This document shows positions 17,172 to 26,674 of a stretch of DNA of 64,000 nt, one piece after another. The position numbers were made by a program, and so were the translations under genes. The notes beneath the pieces were generated by a model. It was not told where the DNA came from. It did no database searches and saw nothing but the letters and a program-made list of their open reading frames with translations. Location: contig NZ_CP092364.2 of NCBI RefSeq assembly GCF_022370755.2, positions 5,332,001-5,396,000 on the forward strand, given 5' to 3'. The stretch's first letter is position 1. Each line of letters opens with the position of its first letter. The DNA comes from Mycolicibacterium goodii (GTDB lineage Bacteria; Actinomycetota; Actinomycetes; Mycobacteriales; Mycobacteriaceae).

Positions 17172-17534
17172 CCGGGTACCCACCCTTCACACCATGACCG
17201 CCGTGCCCCGAAGCAATCAGGTGCGTCCCTAAGCGCACGACGATCTCACGCGACACCTCACCGTCGGGAACACCAACAGTGCCGACCTGCACCGGAATCA
17301 CCGACTCCGGTGCGGCCCCACACCCGCGAAACCACATGCGACCGAAAGGGCCTGTCGTCAAGCAGGGGTCTGCTGCACGCATTGGTGGATTCTGACCTGT
17401 CTCAAATCGCGGTGTTGTAGTCCCATCCCGGACGCACCTCTCGCCTCCACCGCTTCGACGTGCATAAGAATCTCTAATCGATGTGAAGACTCATTAGCTG
17501 TACTTGATGGCAGCACGTCCCTACCGTCGAACCC
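17172..17534. other. 363-base intergenic region without recognised gene
   Basis: Only short arginine- or glycine-rich frames are seen on both strands. LysE exporters usually sit divergent from a LysG/ArgP activator, but no LysR-type sequence could be found here. An AT-richer patch at about 17460-17510 probably contains the LysE promoter. Confidence 0.4.
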
Positions 17535-18134
17535 GTGAACTCCCCGTTGCTGCTCGGCTTCCTGACCTCCATGGCGCTCATCGCCGCGATCGGCGCGCAG
17601 AACGCGTTCGTCCTGCGGCAGGGTATCCGTCGTGAGCATGTGCTGCCGGTGATCGCGGTGTGCACGGTGTCGGATCTGCTGCTGATCACGGCCGGCATCG
17701 CCGGGGTCGGCGCGGTGATCACCGCGCATCCCGACGCGGTGACGGTCGCGAAGATCGGCGGCGCGGCGTTCCTCATCGGCTACGGGGTGCTCGCGGCACG
17801 TCGCGCGTTCCGCCCCTCGACACTCAACCCCTCAGAACGCACGCCCGCGCGCCTCGCCGAGGTGCTCGTCACGTGCTTGGCGTTGACCTGGCTGAACCCG
17901 CATGTGTATCTCGACACCGTGGTGCTGTTGGGCACGCTGGCCAACGAACAACGCGAGCGGCGTTGGCTTTTCGGCGCGGGTGCGGTCGCAGCGAGCGCCG
18001 TATGGTTTCTGAGCCTCGGCCTCGGCGCGAAGCGGTTGGCCGGACTGTTCGCCACACCGATGACCTGGCGCATCCTCGACGGCGTGATCGCGGTGACGAT
18101 GATCGCGCTCGGGCTGGGGATGGCGCTTTCGTAG
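17535..18134 (+). CDS. LysE/ArgO-type basic amino-acid exporter
   Basis: Membrane protein of 199 aa with five to six hydrophobic segments. The N-terminal [22 protein letters not shown] and the later [17 protein letters not shown] are diagnostic of the LysE/ArgO family, which exports lysine or arginine to relieve overload. Start is GTG at 17535. No LysG-type regulator is adjacent, which is unusual for this family. Confidence 0.92.
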   Translation: MNSPLLLGFLTSMALIAAIGAQNAFVLRQGIRREHVLPVIAVCTVSDLLLITAGIAGVGAVITAHPDAVTVAKIGGAAFLIGYGVLAARRAFRPSTLNPSERTPARLAEVLVTCLALTWLNPHVYLDTVVLLGTLANEQRERRWLFGAGAVAASAVWFLSLGLGAKRLAGLFATPMTWRILDGVIAVTMIALGLGMALS

Positions 18135-18153
18135 ACGGTCGCAGACGACGCAC

Positions 18154-19002
18154 TTACTTCACGTGCGGGTCGAGCAGTTCGGCCCAGGCGTTGGTGAGTT
18201 TGTCGAATTCGTCTTGGCAGCCGTCCGCGCGCGCCTGGGGCAACAACCCCTGTGCGACGATGTCGGTGTTGGCGTCGGGATCAGATCCGTAGATCCAGCA
18301 TTCGAAGTTGTAGGCGCGCGCCCCGTCCAGGGTGTGTACGTCGGCGAATGACGACTCGTCGGGTGCGCCCTGCTGGGCATAGATCCGGTATTCGCGGGCC
18401 TGGTCTTTCGCCGCCTGGACGTAGTCGGGGTCGATGTTTCCGTCGTCGTCGGGTCCGAGCAGGATCGACGCGGCCAGTTGATCGGCGACGTCTTCTTCTC
18501 GGCCGGTGGCCGGCAGTTGGTAGATGTCGATGGCCATGTGCCCGAGCTCGTGGAAGAACGAGGCGATCACGACACGGCGTGCCGCGCCCTCAGGATCGGG
18601 GTCGCCGGCCTCGCCGAAGATCTCCAGGCTTTCGTTGACGTCCTCGTAGCACATGGTCATCGTCTGGTCGTCCGGGCTCCAGTAGTCGTTTGCCTCGTCG
18701 CACTGCGCCCCGACCAGCGGGATGTCGTAGGGCAACTTGTAGGTGGCGGTGACGTCGTCGGCGAGTTGTTCCAGCACCCGGGTCTTCTGCATCAGGTCGC
18801 GACCCCTTTGCGCCTCGGGAGTGGTGGCGTCCTCGTACTGCACCACCATGGTGCCCATATCCGAATCCGCCGCCGCGACAATGGTTTCAGGTTCGCCCGA
18901 GCCGGCCTCGATCCCGTCGGCGGGCGGCTGATCGTCCTGGGCGGCGCATCCGGCGGCGAGCAGAGCGATCACGGCGAGGGCCGAAGCGAATGTTCTGGGC
19001 AC
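18154..19002 (-). CDS. DUF4344 putative zinc metallopeptidase lipoprotein
   Basis: Secreted lipoprotein of 282 aa: signal peptide with lipobox LAAGC (Cys19), then a DUF4344-like domain with the zinc-binding HELGH at residues 151-155. A downstream EEDVADQLA provides a candidate third ligand. Proteins of this type are inferred to be membrane-attached metallopeptidases and their substrates are unknown. Convergent with the LysE gene (19-base gap). Confidence 0.82.
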   Translation of the reverse strand: MPRTFASALAVIALLAAGCAAQDDQPPADGIEAGSGEPETIVAAADSDMGTMVVQYEDATTPEAQRGRDLMQKTRVLEQLADDVTATYKLPYDIPLVGAQCDEANDYWSPDDQTMTMCYEDVNESLEIFGEAGDPDPEGAARRVVIASFFHELGHMAIDIYQLPATGREEDVADQLAASILLGPDDDGNIDPDYVQAAKDQAREYRIYAQQGAPDESSFADVHTLDGARAYNFECWIYGSDPDANTDIVAQGLLPQARADGCQDEFDKLTNAWAELLDPHVK

Positions 19003-19118
19003 GGAGCATCCTTTTCGGTCGCATTGACGGTGCCGTCACGGTAGCCGATGACGCCATTGGCGGTTGGCACTATGGACAAAGGCCTTGATCCACCGGACTG
19101 GCGGTTTGTCGTAGGGTC

Positions 19119-19919
19119 GTGTACGTGGTCAATTTCGCCTATGTCATCGCCGGATCTGAAGCGACCGGCGGCGCCGGCATCCAAGCCGACCTGCGCACCT
19201 TCCAACAGCTCGGCGCCTACGGCGTAGGCACCCTCACCTGCATCGTGTCGTTCGATCCCAAGGCCAATTGGTCGCATCGGTTCGTGCCCGTCGAGGCGCA
19301 GGTCGTCGCCGACCAGATCGAGGCCGCGACCTCGGCATATGACCTGGACACGGTCAAGATCGGCATGCTGGGAACCCCGGCCACCATCGACGTCGTCGCC
19401 GACGGGCTACGCCAGCAGCAGTGGCGGCACATCGTGGTCGACCCCGTGCTGATCTGCAAAGGCCAGGAACCCGGGGCCGCGCTGGACACCGACACCGCGC
19501 TGCGCCGCCAGATCCTGCCGCTGGCAACCGTCACCACACCCAACCTCTTCGAGGCGCGGACCCTCTCCGGGATGGAGGAGATCTCCACGGTCGACGACCT
19601 CATCGAAGCCGCTCGCCGCATCGCCGAACTCGGACCCCGTTACGTCGTGGTGAAAGGTGGCGTCGAGTTTCCGGGCGACGACGCGGTCGACGTGCTCTTC
19701 GACGGCGACGACGCCGAGGTGCTGCGCGCCCCCAAGGTGGGCGATGCCCGTGTCGCCGGTGCGGGATGCACGCTGGCGGCAGCGATCACCGCCGAACTCG
19801 CCAACGGCTCCGAGGTGCCCGAGGCGGTGCGCCGGGCCAAAGAGTTCACCACCGCGGGCATCGTTGCCCGGGTCGGCGGTAATGCGCCGTTCGATGCGGT
19901 GTGGCAGGGCGGTCAGTAA
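19119..19919 (+). CDS. ThiD/PdxK-like pyrimidine or pyridoxal kinase
   Basis: Ribokinase-fold kinase of 266 aa: IAGSEATGGAGIQADLRTFQQLGAYG at the N-terminus, VVDPVLICKGQ in the middle, and the anion-hole motif near the C-terminus. That motif reads GAGCTLAAAI, where ThiD normally has GTGCTL. The sequence is closer to the pyridoxal/pyridoxine kinase branch of the ThiD family in several Actinobacteria and Firmicutes, so the substrate could be HMP or pyridoxal. Start GTG at 19119 (GTG at 19125 also possible). Confidence 0.8.
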   Translation: MYVVNFAYVIAGSEATGGAGIQADLRTFQQLGAYGVGTLTCIVSFDPKANWSHRFVPVEAQVVADQIEAATSAYDLDTVKIGMLGTPATIDVVADGLRQQQWRHIVVDPVLICKGQEPGAALDTDTALRRQILPLATVTTPNLFEARTLSGMEEISTVDDLIEAARRIAELGPRYVVVKGGVEFPGDDAVDVLFDGDDAEVLRAPKVGDARVAGAGCTLAAAITAELANGSEVPEAVRRAKEFTTAGIVARVGGNAPFDAVWQGGQ

Positions 19920-19930
19920 GCAGCTCGCGG

Positions 19931-20545
19931 CTAGCGCCACACATGGCCGGCGGGCGTGTATTCGCCTCGGCCGGAGGTGATTTCATCGATCGCGGCGATC
20001 AACGGCTCAGTGTCGACAGCGATGAGCGTGATGACGGCGCGTTCGCCGTATTCCACGTCGGTCACCTCGAAGGCGCGCCGCCGCAGTTCCGCCTCGATCC
20101 AGCCGGCGTCGGCATGATCGGCCGCCAACCGGAGCACCTCCCACCGGCGACGTGGCTTCAGCTCGGCGCCGTCGATGGCCGTGGCGACCGTACCGCCGTA
20201 CGCCCGCACCAGCCCACCGGCGCCGAGCTTGACGCCGCCGTAGTGCCGCGACACGACAGCCGCAACGTTGACGAGGTCGCGCGCCTTGAGGACGTTGAGA
20301 ATGGGGACGCCGGCCGTTCCTCCCGGTTCGCCGTCGTCGCTGGAACGTTCGACACGTGATTCGTCGTGACCGATCACGTAGGCAAAGCAGTGGTGACCGG
20401 CGCCGCGTTCGAGTTCACGCGCGCTGCGGATCAATTCGGCAGCCTCGCTCTCGGAGTCCGCACGGCACAGCCGGGCGACGAAGCGCGAATTCTTGATGAT
20501 CGCCTCGGCGTACGGCTGAGCCCCGGGCTCCAAGGTGTCCGCCAC
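19931..20545 (-). CDS. YigZ/IMPACT family protein
   Basis: Cytoplasmic 204-aa protein with the IMPACT signature HHCFAYVIG, DDGEPGGTAGVPIL and SRHYGGVKLGAGGLVRAYG, followed by a small C-terminal ferredoxin-like domain. Family members are linked to translation or RNA binding. Convergent with the kinase gene (11-base gap). Confidence 0.92.
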   Translation of the reverse strand: MADTLEPGAQPYAEAIIKNSRFVARLCRADSESEAAELIRSARELERGAGHHCFAYVIGHDESRVERSSDDGEPGGTAGVPILNVLKARDLVNVAAVVSRHYGGVKLGAGGLVRAYGGTVATAIDGAELKPRRRWEVLRLAADHADAGWIEAELRRRAFEVTDVEYGERAVITLIAVDTEPLIAAIDEITSGRGEYTPAGHVWR

Positions 20546-20598
20546 AGCGGAATTCTAGGAGCCAGAAGGGGGGATTCGGCTCTAGGCCCGAGGAGGCC

Positions 20599-21543
20599 AT
20601 GAGGCATGCTGACCAGGTGAGCCCCATCTTCCAGCGTCGACGGCCTCCTGACCCGGTTCGGTCGGAGGACGCGCCGGAATGGTTCACCGCAGCGCTGGAG
20701 CACAAACCGGAACACTCGACGATCGAGTTCGAGGGCTGCCGCATACATTTGCGTACCTGGGGAGATCCGGACAAGCCTCCGCTGGTGTTCGTCCACGGCG
20801 GCGCGGCCCACTCCGGATGGTGGGATCACATCGCCCCGTTCTTCACCCAGACCCATCGCGTCATCGCTCCTGATGTCAGCGGCCACGGTGACAGCGGCAC
20901 CCGCACCAGTTACACCCTGACCAAGTGGGCGCGGGAGGTGCTCGCCGTCGCCGCGGCGGCGGGTCCGGCGGCACGGCCGACGATCGTCGGCCACAGCATG
21001 GGCGGGTGGGTGACCGCCACCGCGGCCATGAAGTACGGCGCCGACATCGACAGCATCCTGATCATCGACTCCCCGCTGCGGGATCGGGCGCCGGAGGAAG
21101 GCCGTCTGCGGAACCGGCGCAGCGACCACCCGGGCTATCCGACCAAAGAGGAGATCGTCGCCCGGTTCCGCGCGGTGCCCACGCAGGAGGTGACACTGCC
21201 GTTCATCGACCGCCACATCGCGTCGGAATCGGTGCGGCAGACCGACACCGGATGGGTATGGAAGTTCGACCCGGCGATCTTCAGCGGCTCACTACGGGAT
21301 CAGACGCCCGCCGAGCAGGAAATCCTGGAGAACACGTTCGCCCAGATTCCTTGCCGCGTTGGCTATCTACGCTGCGAGCACGGTCTTGTACCGCCCGACA
21401 TGGCCGAGCAGATCCGTTCGACGCTGCAGTTGCGCGGGCCGTTCATCGAGCTTGCCCAGGCCGGTCACCACCCGATGCTCGATCAACCGCTTCCGCTGGT
21501 CGCCGCCATCCGCACGCTCCTGGAGTTCTGGTCGATCACGTGA
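20599..21543 (+). CDS. Alpha/beta-hydrolase
   Basis: Hydrolase of up to 314 aa. Oxyanion motif VFVHGGAAHSGWW, nucleophile elbow GHSMGG, a late acid region, and catalytic His in GHHPML near the C-terminus. Start is uncertain: ATG 20599 sits two bases after GAGGAGG, while GTG 20617 lies 20 bases after it. Substrate unknown; esterase, epoxide hydrolase or dehalogenase-like activities all fit. Confidence 0.85.
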   Translation: MRHADQVSPIFQRRRPPDPVRSEDAPEWFTAALEHKPEHSTIEFEGCRIHLRTWGDPDKPPLVFVHGGAAHSGWWDHIAPFFTQTHRVIAPDVSGHGDSGTRTSYTLTKWAREVLAVAAAAGPAARPTIVGHSMGGWVTATAAMKYGADIDSILIIDSPLRDRAPEEGRLRNRRSDHPGYPTKEEIVARFRAVPTQEVTLPFIDRHIASESVRQTDTGWVWKFDPAIFSGSLRDQTPAEQEILENTFAQIPCRVGYLRCEHGLVPPDMAEQIRSTLQLRGPFIELAQAGHHPMLDQPLPLVAAIRTLLEFWSIT

Positions 21544-21687
21544 GCGGCTGAGGGTGCACCGCGCCGTGGCATCGATCACAACAGATGTCCATCCTCCGGT
21601 TGCACGGCTCAGGATGCGCAGGAATGTCGGTTCGGGCGTCTACCATTCCACCGGCACCCCCACCCCCACTTTTGGAGAGAACGAGCA

Positions 21688-23721
21688 GTGAGTTACACCG
21701 CCGCAGACATCACCGAGCTCGACGATGTCCAGCACACGCGGCTGCGGCCGGCGGTGAACCTGGGCCTCGACGTGCTCAACACCGCCTTGCGGGAGATCGT
21801 GGACAACGCGATCGAGGAAGTGGCCGACCCCAGCCACGGCGGGTCCACGGTCACGATCACCCTGCACGCCGACGGATCGGTCAGCGTCGCCGACGACGGC
21901 CGTGGCCTGCCCGTCGACACCGACCCCAGCACCGGTAAGAACGGCATCGTCAAAACGCTCGGCACGGCCCGCGCCGGCGGGAAGTTCTCCGCACACACCG
22001 ACGCCACCAGCACCGGCGCCGGCCTCAACGGCATCGGTGCCGCGGCGGCCGTCTTCATCTCCGCACGTACCGACGTCACGGTGCACCGCGACGGCAAGAC
22101 CTACGTGCAGAGCTTCGGGCGCGGCTACCCCGGTGTGTTCGATGGCAAGGAGTTCGATCCCGAGGCACCATTCACCCGCAACGACACCCAGAAGTTGCGT
22201 GGATCGGGCAACCGCAAACCCGACCTGCACGGCACCACGGTGCGCATCCTGTTCGACCCCGCGATCGCGCCGGATTCCAGCCTGGACATCGGCGAGGTGC
22301 TGCTGCGGGCGCACGCCGCGGCGCGGATGTCGCCCGGCGTGCACCTGGTCGTCGTCGACGAGGGCTGGCCCGGTGACGAGATCCCACAGGCCGTCCTCGA
22401 CCCGTTCAGCGGACCGTGGGGAACCGAAACCCTGCTGGACCTCATGTGCACCGCGGCCGGGACGCCCCTGCCCGAGGTCCGCGCCGTCGTGGAGGGCCGC
22501 GGCGAGTACACCACCGGCCGCGGGCCGACCCCGTTCCGCTGGTCGCTGACCGCGGGTCCGGCCGAACCGGCGACGGTCGCGGCGTTCTGCAACACCGTGC
22601 GCACCCCCGGCGGCGGCTCACACCTGACCGCCGCGATCAAGGGACTCTCCGAGGCTCTGGCCGACCGCGCCTCACGGATGCGTGACCTCGGCCTGGCCAA
22701 GAACGAAGAAGGCCCCGAGCCACAGGATTTCGCGGCCGTCACCGCGCTGGCCGTCGACACCCGCGCACCTGACGTGGCATGGGACTCGCAGGCCAAGACC
22801 GCGGTGTCGTCACGCTCGCTCAACCTGGCCATGGCGCCGGATGTGGCGCGCAGCGTGACCATCTGGGCGGCCAATCCGGCCAATGCCGACACCGTGGCGC
22901 TGTGGAGCAAGCTGGCGTTGGAATCGGCACGTGCCCGCCGCAGCGCCGAGGGAGCCAAGGCCCGCGCCCGCGCGGCATCGAAGGCCAAGGGCCTTGGCAC
23001 GAACCTCTCGCTACCGCCGAAACTGCTCCCCAGCCGGGAATCTGGACGGGGCTCCGGCGCCGAACTGTTCCTCTGCGAGGGTGATTCGGCGCTGGGCACG
23101 ATCAAGGCGGCACGGGACGCGACGTTTCAGGCCGCGTTCCCGTTGAAGGGCAAGCCCCCCAACGTCTACGGGTTCCCGTTGAACAAGGCGCGGGCCAAAG
23201 ACGAGTTCGACGCCATCGAGCGCATCCTGGGCTGCGGAGTGCGGGACAACTGCGATCCGGAGTTGTGCCGGTACGACCGGATCCTGTTCGCCTCCGACGC
23301 CGACCCCGACGGCGGCAACATCAACTCGAGCCTGATCTCGATGTTCCTGGACTTCTACCGCCCGCTCGTCGAGGCCGGGATGGTCTACGTGACGATGCCG
23401 CCGCTGTTCGTGGTGAAGAACGGTGACGAGCGGATCTACTGCCAGGACGAGTCCGAACGTGACGCAGCCGTGGCCCAGTTGAAGGCCTCCTCCAAGAAGC
23501 GGGTTGAGGTGCAGCGCAACAAGGGCCTCGGCGAGATGGACGCCGACGACTTCTGGAACACGGTGCTGGATCCGCTGCGCCGCACGGTGATTCGGGTGCG
23601 TCTTGACGACAGCGAGAAGAAGCTGCACCACACGTTGTTCGGCGGACCACCGGAGGGCCGGCGCACGTGGATGGCCGATGTCGCCGCCCGTGTCGACACC
23701 TCCGCGCTGGACCTGACGTAG
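21688..23721 (+). CDS. GyrB/ParE-like type II topoisomerase subunit (TopoN-like)
   Basis: ATPase and TOPRIM subunit of 677 aa. The GHKL ATPase shows REIVDNAIEE with the catalytic Glu and DDGRGLPVD. The TOPRIM domain shows EGDSA (about 464) and the metal motif SDADPDG (about 536), with LKGKPPNVYG and NKGLGEMDADDFW beyond. GTG start with TGGAGAGA upstream. It resembles the second type II enzyme of M. smegmatis (TopoN/TopoM), reported to introduce positive supercoils. A GyrA-like partner follows after 19 bases. Confidence 0.9.
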   Translation: MSYTAADITELDDVQHTRLRPAVNLGLDVLNTALREIVDNAIEEVADPSHGGSTVTITLHADGSVSVADDGRGLPVDTDPSTGKNGIVKTLGTARAGGKFSAHTDATSTGAGLNGIGAAAAVFISARTDVTVHRDGKTYVQSFGRGYPGVFDGKEFDPEAPFTRNDTQKLRGSGNRKPDLHGTTVRILFDPAIAPDSSLDIGEVLLRAHAAARMSPGVHLVVVDEGWPGDEIPQAVLDPFSGPWGTETLLDLMCTAAGTPLPEVRAVVEGRGEYTTGRGPTPFRWSLTAGPAEPATVAAFCNTVRTPGGGSHLTAAIKGLSEALADRASRMRDLGLAKNEEGPEPQDFAAVTALAVDTRAPDVAWDSQAKTAVSSRSLNLAMAPDVARSVTIWAANPANADTVALWSKLALESARARRSAEGAKARARAASKAKGLGTNLSLPPKLLPSRESGRGSGAELFLCEGDSALGTIKAARDATFQAAFPLKGKPPNVYGFPLNKARAKDEFDAIERILGCGVRDNCDPELCRYDRILFASDADPDGGNINSSLISMFLDFYRPLVEAGMVYVTMPPLFVVKNGDERIYCQDESERDAAVAQLKASSKKRVEVQRNKGLGEMDADDFWNTVLDPLRRTVIRVRLDDSEKKLHHTLFGGPPEGRRTWMADVAARVDTSALDLT

Positions 23722-23740
23722 AGAACCTAGGTAGAACACT

Positions 23741-25882
23741 GTGACCGCCACCCTGGACGTTCCCGAACAGAACCCCGATCTGGTGCTCGACCAGAGCGCC
23801 GACGACTACTGGAACCACTATCAGCTGACCTTCGCGCTCTACAGCGTCAGCGACCGCGCCATCCCGTCGGCGTACGACGGGCTCAAGCCGGGCCAGCGCC
23901 GCCTGCTCTATCAGATGCACGACTCGAAACTGCTGCCCGGCAACAAGCCACAGAAGTCGTCGAAGGTGTGCTCGGCGGTCACCGGCAACCTCCACCCCCA
24001 CGGTGGCGCGTCGATGTACGGTGCCGCCGCGCTGATGGCCGCGGACTTCCAGCGCGTGAAAGTCATTGACGGACAGGGCGCTTTCCCCCGCATCCAGGGC
24101 GACATACCCGCCGCCGATCGCTATACCGAGATGCGGTTGTCGGCGCCGGGCGCCGCACTGACCGCCGAACTCAACGACCATGCGGTGCCGATGGTGCCGA
24201 CATTCGACGGCGAATGGGTCGAACCGACCGTGCTGCCCGCGCAGTGGCCTGTGCTGCTGTGCAACGGCGCCGTCGGCATCGCCGAGGGGTGGGCGACCAA
24301 GGTGCCCGCGCACAACCCGCGCGAGGTGATGGCGGCGTGCCGAGCGCTGCTGAAAACCCCGAACATGACCGATGACCGGTTGCTCAAGCTCATTCCCGGA
24401 CCGGACTGGGGCTCCGGTGCGAGTGTGGTCGGCACAGCGGGTCTGCGCGAGTACATCACCGCCGGCCGTGGGCATTTCACCGTGCGTGGCACGATCTCGG
24501 TCGAGGGCAAGAACTGCATCATCACCGAACTGCCACCCGGGGTTGCGAGCAATACTGTGCAGGACCGGATCCGGGCCCTCGTCGAGTCCGGTGAGATGTC
24601 GGGTGTGGCGGACATGTCCGACCTGACCGACCGCCGCAACGGGCTGCGCATCGTCGTCACCGCCAAGCGCGGATACAACGCCGAGCAGATCCGTGACCAA
24701 CTCCTGGCCCTCACGCCGCTGGAGTCCACCTTCGCCGCGAGCCTGGTGGCCCTCGACGAGAACCGCGTGCCCCGCTGGTGGTCGGTGCGTGAACTGATCA
24801 TGGCGTTCCTCCAGTTGCGCGATTCGGTGGTGCTGCACCGTAGCGAGTACCGGCTGGAGAAGGTCACCGCGCGCCGCCATCTGGTGGCCGGCTTGATGAA
24901 GATCCACCTGGACATCGACGCCGCGGTCGCGGTGATCCGCGGTTCCGAGACGGTCGACGAGGCACGGAAGGGACTGCAGGAGCGGTTCGAGATCGACGCC
25001 GAACAGGCGGATTACGTTCTGGGACTCCAACTCCGGCGGCTCACCAAACTCGATGTCATCGAACTGCAAGCCGAGGCGGAGAAGCTCGACGCCGAGTTCG
25101 CCGAGCTCACCGAACTGGTGACCGACCCAGAGGCCCGCCGCAAGGTGATCGACAAGGAACTCGTCGAGACCGCCAAGCTGTTCAAGGGCCCCGAGTACGA
25201 CCGCCGCACCGTGCTGGACTTCGAGGCCACCCCCGTGTCCAGGGCAGACGAGGACGGCGCACGCGAGCGCAAGGTCAATGCGGCCTGGCGTCTCGATGAC
25301 CGCGGTGTGTTCTCCGACAGCCACGGTGACCTGCTCACCTCTGGGCTGGGCTGGGCCGTATGGAACGACGGGCGCATCAAGTTCACCACCGGAAACGGCC
25401 TGCCGTTCAAGATCCGCGACATCCCGGTCGCGCCCGACATCACCGGTCTGCTGCAGTCCGGGGTGCTGCCCGAGGGCCATCACCTGGCACTGGTGACCCG
25501 ACGCGGCAAGATTCTGCGCATCGACCCGGCAGCGGTGAACCCGCAAGGTGTGGCCGGCAACGGGGTGGCGGGGGTGAAGCTCGCCGGTGACGGCGATGAG
25601 GTGGTCGCCGCGCTGCCGGTGTCGTGCGCCAACGGTGAGGCCATTCTGTCGGTGGCCGAAAAGAGTTGGAAGGTGACCGAAGTCGCCGATATCCCGGTGA
25701 AGGGCCGCGGTGGCGCCGGCGTGGCGTTCCACCCGTTCGTCAAAGGCGAGGAGGCGCTGCTCGCGGCGTCGATCTCGAAGACCGGCTACGTGCGCGGCAA
25801 GAAGGCGGTGCGCGCCGAGAACCGCGCGAAGGCGTCGATCAAGGGATCCGGTGCCGACGTGACACCCGCCCCCGCGGAGTGA
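23741..25882 (+). CDS. GyrA/ParC-like type II topoisomerase subunit (TopoM-like)
   Basis: DNA breakage-reunion subunit of 713 aa, shorter than mycobacterial GyrA (about 840). The catalytic tyrosine is Tyr128 in ADRYTEMRL. The winged-helix loop reads HPHGGASMYG, so the positions matching M. tuberculosis GyrA Asp89 and Asp94 are both Gly. The C-terminal beta-pinwheel has only a degenerate GyrA box (KGRGGAGV), consistent with a non-gyrase activity. GTG start at 23741; co-transcribed with the GyrB-like gene. The long open frame on the opposite strand is a shadow. Confidence 0.9.
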   Translation: MTATLDVPEQNPDLVLDQSADDYWNHYQLTFALYSVSDRAIPSAYDGLKPGQRRLLYQMHDSKLLPGNKPQKSSKVCSAVTGNLHPHGGASMYGAAALMAADFQRVKVIDGQGAFPRIQGDIPAADRYTEMRLSAPGAALTAELNDHAVPMVPTFDGEWVEPTVLPAQWPVLLCNGAVGIAEGWATKVPAHNPREVMAACRALLKTPNMTDDRLLKLIPGPDWGSGASVVGTAGLREYITAGRGHFTVRGTISVEGKNCIITELPPGVASNTVQDRIRALVESGEMSGVADMSDLTDRRNGLRIVVTAKRGYNAEQIRDQLLALTPLESTFAASLVALDENRVPRWWSVRELIMAFLQLRDSVVLHRSEYRLEKVTARRHLVAGLMKIHLDIDAAVAVIRGSETVDEARKGLQERFEIDAEQADYVLGLQLRRLTKLDVIELQAEAEKLDAEFAELTELVTDPEARRKVIDKELVETAKLFKGPEYDRRTVLDFEATPVSRADEDGARERKVNAAWRLDDRGVFSDSHGDLLTSGLGWAVWNDGRIKFTTGNGLPFKIRDIPVAPDITGLLQSGVLPEGHHLALVTRRGKILRIDPAAVNPQGVAGNGVAGVKLAGDGDEVVAALPVSCANGEAILSVAEKSWKVTEVADIPVKGRGGAGVAFHPFVKGEEALLAASISKTGYVRGKKAVRAENRAKASIKGSGADVTPAPAE

Positions 25883-25970
25883 TGCAAAGGCAGAAGGCCC
25901 CCGGGACTTGGAGCCCTGCGTCTATTCGTTCGGGGGATAGAACCCCAGGGAATGGGCAATGCCCGCGAGG

Positions 25971-26420
25971 AAAATGTCGCCCGACCAGGTCATCGGGCCG
26001 AGCGGCTTGCGGGTCGGCGATTGTGGTGCGCTTGACCTTCCCTCTGCGTGCTCCGTGCAGGCCGAGTTCGGCCATCAGCCGTTCGACGGTGCAGCGGGCC
26101 ACCTCGACGCCCTCCTCACGGCGGCACTGAAGCCATACCTTGCGCGCTCCGTAGACCGCGTAGTTCTCGCGGTGCACACGGGCGATCTCAACTTTGAGCT
26201 CCTCATCGCGGACCTGGCGCTTGGAGGGCTGGCTGCGCCGGGCGCAGGCGTCGTAGTAGGTGGACGGCGCGATCTTGCAACCATGCGCGGACAGCACACG
26301 GCAGATCGGCTCGACGCCGTACTCCTGTTTGTGAGTGTCGCTGTAGTCGAGAATCACCGATTGCGGCGGTCGAGCTCCGCCGCGAAGAAGGTCGAGGCAG
26401 ATTTCAGAATGTCGTTGGCG
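25971..26420 (-). pseudogene. IS3-family transposase OrfB, 3'-truncated
   Basis: The frame shifted relative to OrfA contains LLRGGARPPQSVILDY, YGVEPICRVLSAHG, YAVYGARKVWLQCRREE and VARCTVERLMAELGL, the conserved N-terminal HTH_21 part of OrfB. The integrase core with its Asp-Asp-Glu triad is missing. The frame runs on in unrelated sequence to 25839. Upstream boundary approximate because it overlaps the end of orfA at the frameshift region. Confidence 0.75.
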
Positions 26421-26674
26421 CGTTTTAGTTCTCGATTCTCCGCCCGCAACCGCCGCAGTTCCTCGGCCATGTCGCTGGTGACCCCAGGACGCACCCCGGA
26501 GTCGATCTGATCGCGACGCACCCAGCTCAACAGTGTCTGGGGCGTGCCAATGCCCAGCTTGGCCGCCACTGACTCGATCGCCGCCCACTCCGACGCGTAC
26601 TGGTCACGGACCTCAGCCACCATCCGCACGGCAGGCTCACGCAACTCGGCCGGATACTTCCTCGAACCTGCCAT
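26354..26674 (-). CDS. IS3-family transposase OrfA (HTH and leucine-zipper)
   Basis: DNA-binding OrfA of 106 aa from the ATG at 26674 (MAGSRKYPAELREPAVRMV). The N-terminus forms a helix-turn-helix, and the C-terminal heptad region EELRRLRAENRELKRAND is the zipper that pairs OrfA and OrfAB. Intact in itself; in a complete element it is fused to OrfB by programmed frameshifting. Confidence 0.85.
   Translation of the reverse strand: MAGSRKYPAELREPAVRMVAEVRDQYASEWAAIESVAAKLGIGTPQTLLSWVRRDQIDSGVRPGVTSDMAEELRRLRAENRELKRANDILKSASTFFAAELDRRNR

Noticed and set aside
23321..25732. Open frame of about 800 codons antisense to both topoisomerase genes
   Set aside because: Arises from high-GC third-position bias; the plus-strand frames have clear catalytic motifs and the antisense product has none.
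25883..25970. C-rich stretch after the GyrA-like gene considered as a terminator or the missing IS end
   Set aside because: Only a 6-bp CCCCCG/CGGGGG pairing with a long loop is seen, and no sequence matching the intact IS terminal repeat.
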